Assembly (NCBI GenBank): GCA_019635695.1
Contig: JAHBYZ010000016.1
Span: forward strand, 1-64,000
Source of the DNA: Rhizobiaceae bacterium
GTDB taxonomy: Bacteria; Pseudomonadota; Alphaproteobacteria; Rhizobiales; Rhizobiaceae
Direction of reading: 5' to 3'
DNA length: 64,000 nt
Shown in pieces: positions 9,635 through 18,853 of the stretch. The first letter of the stretch is position 1. Each line of letters begins with the position of its first letter. The notes under the pieces are model-generated. The model worked only from the letters and a program-made list of their open reading frames with translations, was not told the origin of the DNA and did no database searches. The position numbers and the translations under genes were made by a program.

Positions 9635-10060
9635 CTACTGGGCGCCTCGCCCGAAATGCATCGGTGGCGGAACGGCGCGGGCCCTCCAACGAACGAACAG
9701 CCAGTGCACGACCAGCACGGTCCACGCCGAAAGCGCCAGCGCGCCGAGCAGCGGCAACGCCCGCCTAACCAAGTCGAGGTTGCCCGCGTCAGCCCAGTAT
9801 TCGAAGCCGAACAGGACCAGCGTCGCGGCGAGCAGGAGCACGGCTATCCACCGTGCGACGCGGTCTATTGTGGGACGCGGGCCGGCCAGTTGCGCGACGA
9901 AGAAGATGAAGGTGAGCACGACTGCCGCCACGGGCACGAAGGCGAAGGCAACGATGAATTCCTCGGTCGCGTTGGTCGTTACCGCCAGCGCCTGCACGAC
10001 GGCGCTGCCGGCGAGGCTCGACAGCAGCAGCGCGACAATCGAGGTGAGCAACGTGCGCAC
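9635..10060 (-). CDS. Hypothetical four-helix membrane protein
   Basis: A 141-aa protein of unrecognised family. Hydrophobic segments lie at about residues 5-25, 38-58, 70-87 and 100-122, with an Arg-rich C-terminal tail (FVRWRARAVPPPMHFGRG). The gene starts 9 bp downstream of pdhC in the same orientation and ends just before the HdeD-like gene, so it is likely co-transcribed. Codon usage looks like its neighbours. No enzymatic motif is visible. Confidence 0.8.
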   Translation of the reverse strand: MRTLLTSIVALLLSSLAGSAVVQALAVTTNATEEFIVAFAFVPVAAVVLTFIFFVAQLAGPRPTIDRVARWIAVLLLAATLVLFGFEYWADAGNLDLVRRALPLLGALALSAWTVLVVHWLFVRWRARAVPPPMHFGRGAQ

Positions 10061-10069
10061 CGATGGCCC

Positions 10070-11437
10070 CTAGACCACCATTGCCAGCGGGTTTTCGATG
10101 TAGCGCCTGAACGCCGCCAGAAGTTCGGCGCCGAGCGCGCCGTCGACCGCGCGGTGATCTGTCGACAGCGTCACCGACATGATGTTGGCAACGACGATCT
10201 TGCCGTCCTTCACGACCGCCCGTTCCTCGCCGGCGCCGACCGCGAGGATCGTGGCGTGCGGCGGGTTGATGACCGCGGCGAAATCCTTGATGCCGAACAT
10301 ACCAAGGTTGGACACGGCCGAAGAGCCGCCCTGATATTCCTCCGGCTTGAGCTTGCGGCTGCGGGCGCGGCCGGCGAGATCCTTCATCTCGTTGGCGATC
10401 GCCGACAACGACTTTTCCTCAGCCCGGCGCACTATGGGCGTGATCAGGCCACCCGGAATCGACACGGCCACGCCGACATCGGCATGCCTGTGTTTCACCA
10501 TCGCGGCTTCCGTCCACGACACGTTGGCGTCCGGCACGTCGCGCAGCGCCAGCGCCAGCGCCTTGATGACCATGTCGTTGACCGAGATCTTGTAGGCGGG
10601 CTGGTCACCCTTTTCGGTCTTCTTGACCGGCGCGGCGTCGTTCAGGTCCTTGCGCAGGTCGAGCAGCTTGCCGATGTCGGTGTCGAGGGTCAGATAGAAA
10701 TGCGGAATGGTCGACTTCGCCTCGACCAGCCGCCGCGCGATGGTCTTGCGCATGTTGTCATGCGGCACGAGTTCGTAGGAACCTTCGGCGAAGAGCTTCA
10801 GCACCGCGTCGTCCGACATTGGCTTGGGAGCCATTGCGGGCGCCGGCCCCGTAGCCATTGCCGGTGCCTTGGCTGCCGGTTTCGCGCCGCCGGCCGCGGC
10901 GGCCTCGACGTCGGCCTTCACGACCCGGCCATGCGGTCCGGAGCCAGTGATCGCGGACACGTCGATACCCGCATCCTTGGCGATGCGCCGCGCGAGCGGC
11001 GAAGCGAAACTGCGTTCGCCCGCCGCTCCGTTGGCGACCGGAGCCGCCTTCGGCGCTGCGGGCGCGGGCGCTGGTCCCGCCTGCGCGGGCGCGGCGGGTG
11101 CAGCCGCCTTCGGCGCTTCCGCTTTGACGGGTTGCGCCTTTGCTTCCGCCTTCGGAGCGGACGCAGCGCCCTTGGCGGCCGCGCCGGCATCCTCGCCCTC
11201 GCCCGCAAGAACGGCGATCAGCGCGTTGACCTTCACCCCTTCGGTGCCGGCGGGTACGACGATCTTCGCCACGGTGCCCTCGTCGACGGCCTCGACTTCC
11301 ATCGTGGCCTTGTCGGTCTCGATCTCGGCGATGACGTCGCCCGGGGAAACCTTGTCCCCCTCCTTGACCAGCCACTTGGCGAGGTTTCCCTCCTCCATCG
11401 TGGGCGAGAGCGCCGGCATGGTGATGTTGATCGGCAT
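10070..11437 (-). CDS. pdhC: Pyruvate dehydrogenase E2, dihydrolipoamide acetyltransferase
   Basis: A 455-aa E2 core protein. Residues 1-80 are a lipoyl domain with the lipoylated Lys in [11 protein letters not shown]. An Ala/Pro/Lys-rich linker spans about residues 85-150, and a peripheral-subunit-binding domain ([16 protein letters not shown] through [13 protein letters not shown]) about 150-190. The acetyltransferase core ends in the catalytic [12 protein letters not shown]. It transfers acetyl groups from E1 to CoA. Only one lipoyl domain is on E2 because E1-beta upstream carries another. The start 11 bp after pdhB and shared orientation place it in the pdh operon. Confidence 0.97.
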   Translation of the reverse strand: MPINITMPALSPTMEEGNLAKWLVKEGDKVSPGDVIAEIETDKATMEVEAVDEGTVAKIVVPAGTEGVKVNALIAVLAGEGEDAGAAAKGAASAPKAEAKAQPVKAEAPKAAAPAAPAQAGPAPAPAAPKAAPVANGAAGERSFASPLARRIAKDAGIDVSAITGSGPHGRVVKADVEAAAAGGAKPAAKAPAMATGPAPAMAPKPMSDDAVLKLFAEGSYELVPHDNMRKTIARRLVEAKSTIPHFYLTLDTDIGKLLDLRKDLNDAAPVKKTEKGDQPAYKISVNDMVIKALALALRDVPDANVSWTEAAMVKHRHADVGVAVSIPGGLITPIVRRAEEKSLSAIANEMKDLAGRARSRKLKPEEYQGGSSAVSNLGMFGIKDFAAVINPPHATILAVGAGEERAVVKDGKIVVANIMSVTLSTDHRAVDGALGAELLAAFRRYIENPLAMVV

Positions 11438-11448
11438 GACAGCGCCTC

Positions 11449-12864
11449 CTAGCGGTAGGTGACGGCTTTGACCGCCTCGATGACCTCGGCGACATTCGGC
11501 AGCGCGAGCTTTTCGAGATTGGCGGCGTAGGGCATCGGCACGTCCTTGCCGGCAATCGTGATGACCGGCGCGTCCAGGAAATCGAACGCGCGCTGCATCA
11601 CCTGGCTTGCGATGTGGTCGCCGACCGAGGATTGCGGGAAACCTTCCTCGATGGTCACCAGCCGGTTGGTCTTCTTCACGGACGCGATGATCGTGTCGAA
11701 GTCGAGCGGCCGGATCGTGCGCAGGTCGATGATCTCGGCGTCGATGCCCATCGCCGCGAGTTCGGCCTCGGCCTTGACGGCGTAGGTCATGCCGATGCCG
11801 AACGAGACCAGCGTCACGTCCTTGCCCTGCTTATGGATGCGCGCCTTGCCGATCGGCAAGGTGAAGTCATCGAGCTTCGGCACGTCGAAGCTTTGGCCGT
11901 AGAGGATTTCGTTCTCGAGGAAGATCACCGGATTGGGATCGCGGATCGCGGCCTTGAGCAGGCCTTTCGCGTCAGCGGCGCTGTAGGGCATCACGACCTT
12001 GAGGCCGGGGATATGACCGTACCATGCGGCGTAGCACTGCGAGTGCTGCGCAGCGACGCGGGCGGCGGCGCCGTTCGGTCCGCGGAAGACGATCGGCGCG
12101 CCCATCTGGCCGCCGGACATATAGAGGGTCTTGGCCGCCGAATTGACGATCTGGTCGATCGCCTGCATGGCGAAGTTGAACGTCATAAACTCGACGATGG
12201 GCTTGAGGCCCGACATCGCCGCGCCGACGCCCACCCCGGCAAAACCGTGCTCGGTGATCGGCGTATCGACCACGCGGCGCGGGCCGAATTCCTGCAGCAG
12301 CCCCTGCGTGATCTTGTAGGCGCCCTGGTACTCCGCGACCTCCTCGCCCATGACGAAGACGTCGGCGTCGCGGCGCATTTCCTCGGCCATGGCGTCGCGC
12401 AGCGCTTCGCGCACCGTCGTGGGCACCATCTCGGTGCCTGCCGGAATGTCCGGATCGGCGGCAGCGGCGGCCTTCGGCGCGGCGGGAACGGCGGCAGCCT
12501 TGGCCGGATTGGCCTCACCAAGCGGAATCGGCGCGGCGCTTTCCTGCAGCTTCGCCTCGCTCTTGGGCAGGGGCTCGCCGCTGCCTTCGCTACCCCTGGA
12601 CTTCCCGGTGTCTAGGCTCTCGCCCTCCTGCACCAGCACGGCGATCGGCGTGTTGACCTTCACGCCCTGCGCCCCCGCTTCGACGAGGATCTTTCCGAGC
12701 GTGCCCTCGTCGACCGCCTCGACTTCCATCGTGGCCTTGTCGGTTTCGATTTCGGCGATGACGTCGCCGGCCGAAACCTTGTCGCCTTCCTTTTTCAGCC
12801 ACTTGGCGAGGTTGCCCTCCTCCATGGTGGGCGACAGCGCGGGCATCAGGATTTCTACGGGCAT
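11449..12864 (-). CDS. pdhB: Pyruvate dehydrogenase E1 component beta subunit with N-terminal lipoyl domain
   Basis: A 471-aa protein. Residues 1-80 form a lipoyl domain (lipoyl Lys in [16 protein letters not shown]), then an Ala-rich linker to about residue 145, then the transketolase-type beta subunit ([44 protein letters not shown]) and its C-terminal domain. The open frame runs 14 codons further upstream, but the lipoyl domain starts [18 protein letters not shown] at 12862-12864, so that ATG is preferred. A lipoylated E1-beta is a known trait of alphaproteobacterial PDH. Works with PdhA to decarboxylate pyruvate. Confidence 0.97.
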   Translation of the reverse strand: MPVEILMPALSPTMEEGNLAKWLKKEGDKVSAGDVIAEIETDKATMEVEAVDEGTLGKILVEAGAQGVKVNTPIAVLVQEGESLDTGKSRGSEGSGEPLPKSEAKLQESAAPIPLGEANPAKAAAVPAAPKAAAAADPDIPAGTEMVPTTVREALRDAMAEEMRRDADVFVMGEEVAEYQGAYKITQGLLQEFGPRRVVDTPITEHGFAGVGVGAAMSGLKPIVEFMTFNFAMQAIDQIVNSAAKTLYMSGGQMGAPIVFRGPNGAAARVAAQHSQCYAAWYGHIPGLKVVMPYSAADAKGLLKAAIRDPNPVIFLENEILYGQSFDVPKLDDFTLPIGKARIHKQGKDVTLVSFGIGMTYAVKAEAELAAMGIDAEIIDLRTIRPLDFDTIIASVKKTNRLVTIEEGFPQSSVGDHIASQVMQRAFDFLDAPVITIAGKDVPMPYAANLEKLALPNVAEVIEAVKAVTYR

Positions 12865-12883
12865 CGTTAGGCTCCGAACGGGA

Positions 12884-13162
12884 TCACTGGTTCGACCCGG
12901 CGGCAAGGAAGATCGCCGCGGCCGCCACCATAAAGACTAGGCCAAAAAAGAGGAGAAAGGTGCGCTGGAAGGCGCGCAGCGGCGCCTCGATCTGCGGGCC
13001 GTAGCGGGCCACGGCCTTCTCGACGTTCCACGGCCAGCCGGGGAAGAACAGGCTGAAGCGCTGGCCGGACTTCACCACGCGCACGACCTGGAATACCTGC
13101 CAGACGGCGAACGCCCAGACGGCGACCGCGGCAGCGAAGACCAGGGCGAGTGCGATGTTCAA
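12884..13162 (-). CDS. Small two-helix membrane protein between pdhA and pdhB
   Basis: A 92-aa reading frame beginning with TTG at 13160-13162, 20 bases after the pdhA stop. GGGAGG lies nine bases upstream and supports this start; no ATG or GTG fits better. Two hydrophobic helices (about residues 3-25 and 70-90) flank a cytosolic segment with [17 protein letters not shown]. No known domain recognised. Its position inside the pdh operon, in frame and with family-like codon use, supports a real gene. The role is unknown; it might tether or modulate the complex, but that is a guess. Confidence 0.72.
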   Translation of the reverse strand: MNIALALVFAAAVAVWAFAVWQVFQVVRVVKSGQRFSLFFPGWPWNVEKAVARYGPQIEAPLRAFQRTFLLFFGLVFMVAAAAIFLAAGSNQ

Positions 13163-13182
13163 GCCGGTTGGCCTCCCGCCGC

Positions 13183-14280
13183 TCAGCTCTCGACATAAAC
13201 GTCCGTCCAGAGTTCCGACACATCCGGCTCGGGATCGGACTGGGCAAACTCCGCGGAATCGGCGACCACGTCGCGCACGTCCTTGTCGATCGCCTTCAAT
13301 TCGTCGTCGCTCGCCCACTTCCTGTCGATCAGGCGCTGGCGTACCTGCTCGATCGGATCGTGCTCGGAGCGCATCTTCTGCACCTCGTCCTTGGATCGGT
13401 ACTTGGCCGGATCGGACATCGAATGACCGCGGTAGCGGTAGGTCGACATCTCGAGGATCATCGGCCCATTGCCCTCGCGGCACCAGGCCACCGCCTGGTC
13501 GGCCGCCGACTTCACCGCGCGCACGTCCATGCCGTCGACCTGCATGCCCGGAATGCGGAAGGATATGCCGCGGTGCGAGAAATCCGTCTCGGCCGAGGAG
13601 CGCGACACCGCCGTGCCCATGGCGTAGCGGTTGTTCTCGATCACGTAGATCACCGGCAGCTTCCACAGCGAGGCCATATTGAAGCTCTCGTAGACCTGGC
13701 CCTGGTTGGCCGCGCCGTCGCCGAAAAAGGTGAGCGAAACGGCGCCGTTGTCGCGGTACTTGTTGGCGAAGGCGAGCCCCGTGCCGAGCGACACCTGCGC
13801 GCCGACGATGCCATGGCCGCCGTAGAAGTTCTTCTCCTTCGAGAACATGTGCATCGAACCGCCCTTGCCGCGGGAATAGCCCCCGCGCCGGCCGGTCAAC
13901 TCGGCCATCACGCCGCGCGGCTCCATGTCCATGGCCAGCATGTGGCCGTGGTCGCGATAGGCAGTGATCATCTGGTCGCCGTCGCGGATCGCCATCTTGA
14001 GGCCGGTGACGACCGCTTCCTGGCCGATATAGAGGTGGCAGAAGCCGCCGATGAAGCCCATGCCGTAGAGCTGGCCGGCCTTCTCCTCGAAGCGGCGGAT
14101 GAGCAGCATGTCGCGGTAGGCGGCGAGCTCTTCCTTCTTGCCGAAATCAGCGGGCGCTGGCGCCTTGAGGACCGGCGCGGTACGGCTCTGCGCCGCCTTG
14201 TCGCGCGGCTCACCCTTCCTGGGCACCGGTTTTCTTGATGCCGTTTTTGCGGCTACCGGCTTGCGGGCGGCTGCGGCCAT
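13183..14280 (-). CDS. pdhA: Pyruvate dehydrogenase E1 component alpha subunit
   Basis: A 365-aa ThDP-dependent subunit. An N-terminal Ala/Lys/Arg-rich extension (about residues 1-45) precedes the catalytic domain starting at YRDMLLIRRFEEKAGQLY. The GHGIVGAQVSLGTGLAFA and FFGDGAANQGQVYESFN segments carry the ThDP/Mg-binding GDG...N motif. The phosphorylation-loop-like YRYRGHSMSDPAKYR is present. Residues MLAMDMEPRGVMAELTGR match bacterial E1-alpha. It heads the cluster pdhA-orf-pdhB-pdhC-lpdA-lipA. GGGAG six bases before ATG is a good ribosome site. Confidence 0.97.
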   Translation of the reverse strand: MAAAARKPVAAKTASRKPVPRKGEPRDKAAQSRTAPVLKAPAPADFGKKEELAAYRDMLLIRRFEEKAGQLYGMGFIGGFCHLYIGQEAVVTGLKMAIRDGDQMITAYRDHGHMLAMDMEPRGVMAELTGRRGGYSRGKGGSMHMFSKEKNFYGGHGIVGAQVSLGTGLAFANKYRDNGAVSLTFFGDGAANQGQVYESFNMASLWKLPVIYVIENNRYAMGTAVSRSSAETDFSHRGISFRIPGMQVDGMDVRAVKSAADQAVAWCREGNGPMILEMSTYRYRGHSMSDPAKYRSKDEVQKMRSEHDPIEQVRQRLIDRKWASDDELKAIDKDVRDVVADSAEFAQSDPEPDVSELWTDVYVES

Positions 14281-14312
14281 ACGCGTCTCCCTGATGCGTC
14301 TCTGACGGACGA

Positions 14313-14335
14313 GGGAGGAACCGCATGGTCCTCCC
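14313..14335 (-). promoter_or_regulatory. Stem-loop in the pdhA leader
   Basis: GGGAGGA at 14313-14319 pairs with TCCTCCC at 14329-14335 around a 9-nt loop. It lies about 33-55 bases upstream of the pdhA ATG. Purine-rich arms could mimic a Shine-Dalgarno sequence. A role in pdh expression is only an inference. Confidence 0.35.
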
Positions 14336-14456
14336 CTCTCATGCTTGGGAGAAAGCTAGCATGCAGCCGCGGCCGCCGCCACGCCAAACTCGCATGGCTC
14401 CCATGCAGCTAACCGGCTAAACTTGTTGAGAAAAAGCGAGATGAACCGGAATTCAG

Positions 14457-14777
14457 TTAATCTGCAGGGCGGCGATAGATCACGATCTCGTCGGGGTGCG
14501 CCACGTTGAGCGAGCGCCGCGCATGTTCGTCCAGCATGTCGCGTTCGATCGAGCCGTCCCGCAGCATGGCAAGGCGCCGGTCGAGCGCCGCGCGTTCCTG
14601 CTTCAGCTCCGCAAGCTGCACGCGAAGCGCATCGGTGCGCTCGACAAGCTTCTTGCCGGCATTGATGCCGTAGTCGCCGTGAAAGGCGTGGTAGCCGAAA
14701 TAGGTGATCAGAACGGCCGACAGCGCGGGTACGATCAGTGCGCCGTAGCGGCGGCTCTTGCGCTGGCGGGTCCACAT
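14457..14777 (-). CDS. FtsB/DivIC-family septum formation initiator
   Basis: A 106-aa bitopic protein: a basic N-terminus (TRQRKSRRYG), one membrane helix (LIVPALSAVLITYFGYHAF, about residues 14-32), then a coiled coil (RTDALRVQLAELKQERAALD) and the short conserved tail. This matches FtsB/DivIC, which bridges FtsL and FtsQ in the divisome. Length and the position downstream of eno are the same as in E. coli (eno-ftsB) and in other alphaproteobacteria, which supports the call. Confidence 0.9.
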   Translation of the reverse strand: MWTRQRKSRRYGALIVPALSAVLITYFGYHAFHGDYGINAGKKLVERTDALRVQLAELKQERAALDRRLAMLRDGSIERDMLDEHARRSLNVAHPDEIVIYRRPAD

Positions 14778-14830
14778 GGGCAGGCAACGATACTCGAAAC
14801 TCGTGCCTCACTGGTACCCGGATATGCTTA

Positions 14831-14850
14831 AGGCGGGGTTACCCCCGCCT
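14831..14850 (-). terminator. Hairpin between eno and the ftsB-like gene
   Basis: AGGCGGGG pairs perfectly with CCCCGCCT around a 4-nt loop. On the minus strand it follows the eno stop by about 32 bases. The tail (TTAAGCATAT) is only weakly U-rich, so it could be an inefficient terminator or an attenuator that lets some transcript into the ftsB-like gene. Confidence 0.5.
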
Positions 14851-14882
14851 CGCATCTTCAACCTGCGGTAAATGCTGCCCGT

Positions 14883-16205
<1,323 letters not shown>

Positions 16206-16244
16206 CTAGCCCATGACCGTGACAGCCGCAATGCGGATGGCGCT

Positions 16245-16658
16245 CTAGCCGCCTTCGAGGCCTACGAGCGCGAAGCCGGTATACCCGGCCGACCTGAGGT
16301 CGTTCATCGCCTGCATCAGTGCCTCGTAGGGCACGGTCTTGTCGGCGCGGATGAAGATACGCACCTCCTTGTTGCCGCCGGAAATGGCGTCAAGTGCTGC
16401 GGCGATGCCGGCGCGCTCGACCGGAGCGAAGTCGACGTGCAGGGTCTGGTCGGCCTTAATCGTGAAATAGATCGGCTTGTCGGGCTTCTTGTCGGGTTGC
16501 GCATTGGAGGCCGGCAGGTCGACCTTCACGTCCACGGTCGCCAGCGGCGCGGCCACCATGAAGATGATGAGCAGCACCAGGATCACGTCGATAAAGGGCG
16601 TGACGTTGATGTCGTGGGTTTCGCCGAGCTCGTCGTCTTCCCGAATCTTGACTGCCAT
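16245..16658 (-). CDS. exbD: ExbD/TolR-family proton-channel subunit
   Basis: A 137-aa inner-membrane protein: short cytoplasmic N-terminus, one helix with the ion-path Asp in NVTPFIDVILVLLIIFMVAA (about residues 19-38), and a periplasmic domain ending RSAGYTGFALVGLE. It is the energising partner of ExbB for TonB-dependent uptake. It starts 4 bp after exbB. TolQ/TolR was considered, but the sequence TVDVKVDLPASNA and the absence of tolA/tolB neighbours favour ExbD. No tonB gene is present in this window. Confidence 0.92.
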   Translation of the reverse strand: MAVKIREDDELGETHDINVTPFIDVILVLLIIFMVAAPLATVDVKVDLPASNAQPDKKPDKPIYFTIKADQTLHVDFAPVERAGIAAALDAISGGNKEVRIFIRADKTVPYEALMQAMNDLRSAGYTGFALVGLEGG

Positions 16659-16662
16659 GACG

Positions 16663-17439
16663 CTACTCCGCCGCCTTGAGCCCGTCGCGGGCGACGCCGC
16701 GCGACAGATCGCGCGAAACGAGCCGCAGCACTGCCGCCGAGGTGTCGGCCACCAGTCCCTTCCAGGCCGCGATGCGCCGCGTGAAATGGTTGTAGATGAC
16801 GACCGCGGGGATGGCGGCGACGAGGCCGAGAGCGGTGGCGAGCAACGCCTCGGCTATGCCCGGCGCGACCACGGCAAGGTTGGTGGTCTGCGCCTCGGCG
16901 ATGCCGATGAAGGAATTCATGATGCCCCACACCGTGCCGAACAGGCCGACGAAGGGGCCGATGGCGCCGATGGTGGCGAGGATGCCTGTGCCGCGCGTCA
17001 TGCGTCGTGCCGCGGCTGCCTCGAGGCGGACAAGCCGCGATTCCACGCGCTCCTTGAGGCCGTCGCCATCGGCAAGCGCGCCTGCCGAGAGCTCCATTTC
17101 GGCGCGTGCGGCCTCGATCAGCGCCGGTGCCACCTCCTTGTGCGGCGTCGCCGGCGCGTCGGCCAGCGTGCGCGCGCCGTCCGTCGCCGCCAGCACTCGG
17201 CGCTGGACGCGCGAGGCGGTGCGCAGTTCCAGCGACTTGGCGATCAGCACGGCCCATGTCGCCACCGAGGCGAGCAGCAGCGCGATCATCACGGATTTCA
17301 CCACCCAGTCGGCCTGCAGATACATGCCCCAGGGCGACAGGTCGTGCGGCAAGGTCTCGGGATCGATCTGCGCCAGCGCGGGCGTGGCAAGCAGCCCTGC
17401 GAACAGGAGGGCGGCGAGGGGTATGGAAGGATGTCTCAT
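16663..17439 (-). CDS. exbB: TonB-system energiser ExbB
   Basis: A 258-aa protein with a cleavable-looking signal (RHPSIPLAALLFAGLLATPALAQ), the alphaproteobacterial ExbB entry LPHDLSPWGMYLQADWVVK, and three membrane helices. The conserved GPFVGLFGTVWGIMNSF and EALLATALGLVAAIPAVVIYN segments carry the ExbB/TolQ channel residues. The open frame reaches an ATG at 17533-17535, but that codon sits inside a perfect palindrome (17529-17544) and would add 32 residues before the signal peptide; I therefore chose 17437-17439. Works with ExbD to drive TonB. Confidence 0.9.
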   Translation of the reverse strand: MRHPSIPLAALLFAGLLATPALAQIDPETLPHDLSPWGMYLQADWVVKSVMIALLLASVATWAVLIAKSLELRTASRVQRRVLAATDGARTLADAPATPHKEVAPALIEAARAEMELSAGALADGDGLKERVESRLVRLEAAAARRMTRGTGILATIGAIGPFVGLFGTVWGIMNSFIGIAEAQTTNLAVVAPGIAEALLATALGLVAAIPAVVIYNHFTRRIAAWKGLVADTSAAVLRLVSRDLSRGVARDGLKAAE

Positions 17440-17490
17440 GTCGGCTCGCTTCGCTGCGAAAGACTTCGCAAACAAGGTTGAAGCGGGCTG

Positions 17491-17516
17491 GCCGGAACGA
17501 TCCTCCCCGTTCCGGC
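17491..17516 (-). promoter_or_regulatory. 9-bp inverted repeat in the exbB leader
   Basis: GCCGGAACG pairs with CGTTCCGGC around an 8-nt loop, which on the minus strand reads GGGAGGAT. The loop thus contains a Shine-Dalgarno-like GGAGG. It is 52-77 bases upstream of the chosen exbB start. It may end the upstream oxygenase transcript or form a leader structure; there is no U-run directly after it. Confidence 0.45.
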
Positions 17517-17528
17517 GTGGCTGGCGTT

Positions 17529-17544
17529 GGGACATTCATGTCCC
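17529..17544. promoter_or_regulatory. Perfect palindrome upstream of exbB, putative operator
   Basis: GGGACAT-TC-ATGTCCC is a perfect 7-bp dyad with a 2-bp centre, about 90 bases upstream of the exbB start. It looks like a binding site for a dimeric regulator. It does not fit the Irr consensus that I see upstream of the suf operon. Which protein binds is unknown. Confidence 0.45.
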
Positions 17545-17597
17545 GTGAAAATGCGTCATAGTCGCGGCGCGGGCGCGAGGCAACGCCCGGTCTTGCT

Positions 17598-18587
17598 TCA
17601 CATCGCCGGCTTCACCGTCGATTTGAACTTGGACATCAGATAGGGGCCGGAGCGTACCGGCTGATATTTCGCCTTGCCGCCGGCATCGAGGCAGCTCGGC
17701 AGGCAGACGATCTCCTGGTCCCAGTTGGGCTGGTGGAAGAAGGCGAAGGACTGCCTGCGCCTCGTCCGCCCTTCTGCGGAATCGGGATTGACGACGCGGT
17801 GCAGCGTCGACACCCAGCGATCGTTCGTCCACAGCGCCATCAGGTCGCCGATGTTGATGAGGAAGGTGCCTTCGACCGGCGGAACGTCGCGCCATTCGCC
17901 GCTCGGGGCGAGGATCTGCAATCCGCCGGAACCGGCCTGCGGCAGCAGGATCGTCAGGCTGCCATAGTCGGTGTGCGCCCCTGCCCTGAGCTGCCCCGCC
18001 TGCGGAGTGATCCGCTGTTCGGGATAGTTCAGCGCGCGCAAGGCGCTGATCGGCCGGTCGATGGTCGGCTCGAACGCGCCTTCCGGCAGCTTCAGCGCCA
18101 CGGCGAAGACGCGCATGATGCGCCGCGCCAGGTCTTCCAGCGCGCGGTAGTAGGCTTCCCAGGCCGTGCGGAAATCCGCCGGTTTGTCCGGCCAGATCGT
18201 CGCGGCATAGCAGAAAGCCAGTGCATCCTGATCGGTCAGCCCGGGCGGCACCGCGAGCGGCCCGCCGTTGAAGCTCTCCTTCAGGTCGGGCGGCGTGTCG
18301 ACACCTTTCGACTTCGCCAGCGCCTCGGTGCCGGGTCCCAGATAGCCATATGGATAGCCGGCATAGGGCGCGCGCGATTTCTGCTTTTCCTCCGCCGGTA
18401 GGTCGAAGAAGGCGCGCGCCGCTTCCCACGCACCGTCGATGACGGCCTGCGGCACGCCATGCCCGGAAATCGCGAGGAAGCCGGTGTCGCGGCAGATGCG
18501 GTCGACCTCGGCGCCGAGAGCGGGCTTGTCGGCGGCGGTCGCACGCTCAAAGCGGGAAAGGTCGAAGACGGGGAAGTCTGCGGACAT
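17598..18587 (-). CDS. Isopenicillin N synthase-like 2-oxoglutarate/Fe(II) oxygenase
   Basis: A 329-aa member of the IPNS-like oxygenase family. The N-terminal DIOX_N region shows FLAISGHGVPQAVIDGAWE. The double-stranded beta-helix carries the iron ligands HTD in AGAHTDYGSLTIL and the distal His in VSTLHRVVNP, with the co-substrate Arg-x-Ser in RRRQSFAFF. Substrate is unknown; bacterial members are often annotated loosely. GGAG eight bases before the ATG supports the start. It follows the ParB-like gene by 17 bp and nadE beyond that, so the three are probably co-transcribed. Confidence 0.9.
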   Translation of the reverse strand: MSADFPVFDLSRFERATAADKPALGAEVDRICRDTGFLAISGHGVPQAVIDGAWEAARAFFDLPAEEKQKSRAPYAGYPYGYLGPGTEALAKSKGVDTPPDLKESFNGGPLAVPPGLTDQDALAFCYAATIWPDKPADFRTAWEAYYRALEDLARRIMRVFAVALKLPEGAFEPTIDRPISALRALNYPEQRITPQAGQLRAGAHTDYGSLTILLPQAGSGGLQILAPSGEWRDVPPVEGTFLINIGDLMALWTNDRWVSTLHRVVNPDSAEGRTRRRQSFAFFHQPNWDQEIVCLPSCLDAGGKAKYQPVRSGPYLMSKFKSTVKPAM

Positions 18588-18604
18588 GAACCTGCTCCTG
18601 CGCG

Positions 18605-18853
18605 TCAGTGCCGGCGTGCCTGCACGAGATAGGCTTCGATCTCGGTCTCGCCGAGCGAACGCGCCGCCTCGAGCCGGTGCAGGCCCTCGACCAGCACGAA
18701 GCGTGCGCCGTCGGCTCGCACCTGGATCGGTGTCTTCAGGCCGTTGCTGAGGATGTCCTCGGCCAGCGGCCCAACCTTGGCCGCATCGAGCGTACCGCGC
18801 CGCGCCGTCGGCACGTAGATCTCCGCCAGCCGCACCTTCTTCACCCGCAACAT
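18605..18853 (-). CDS. Single-domain ParB N-terminal-like protein
   Basis: An 82-aa protein consisting only of a ParB/Srx-type fold: an N-terminal strand VKKVRLAEIYVP, the helix VGPLAEDILSNGL, TPIQVRADG, then the box VEGLHRLEAARSLGE resembling the ParB GERR motif, here with GLHR. It lacks the HTH and dimerisation domains of a real ParB and so is not a chromosome-partition protein. Start overlaps the nadE stop by one base (TAATG), arguing for coupled translation. Function unknown; similar tiny ParB-like proteins act as nucleotide-binding or sulfiredoxin-like modules. Confidence 0.82.
   Translation of the reverse strand: MLRVKKVRLAEIYVPTARRGTLDAAKVGPLAEDILSNGLKTPIQVRADGARFVLVEGLHRLEAARSLGETEIEAYLVQARRH

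Noticed and set aside
16245-17439. TolQ/TolR rather than ExbB/ExbD
   Set aside because: No tolA, tolB, pal or ybgC neighbours; the long N-terminal signal and sequence style fit ExbB.
18605-18853. Chromosome-partition ParB
   Set aside because: Only the N-terminal fold is present; no HTH or dimer domain, no parA or parS nearby.
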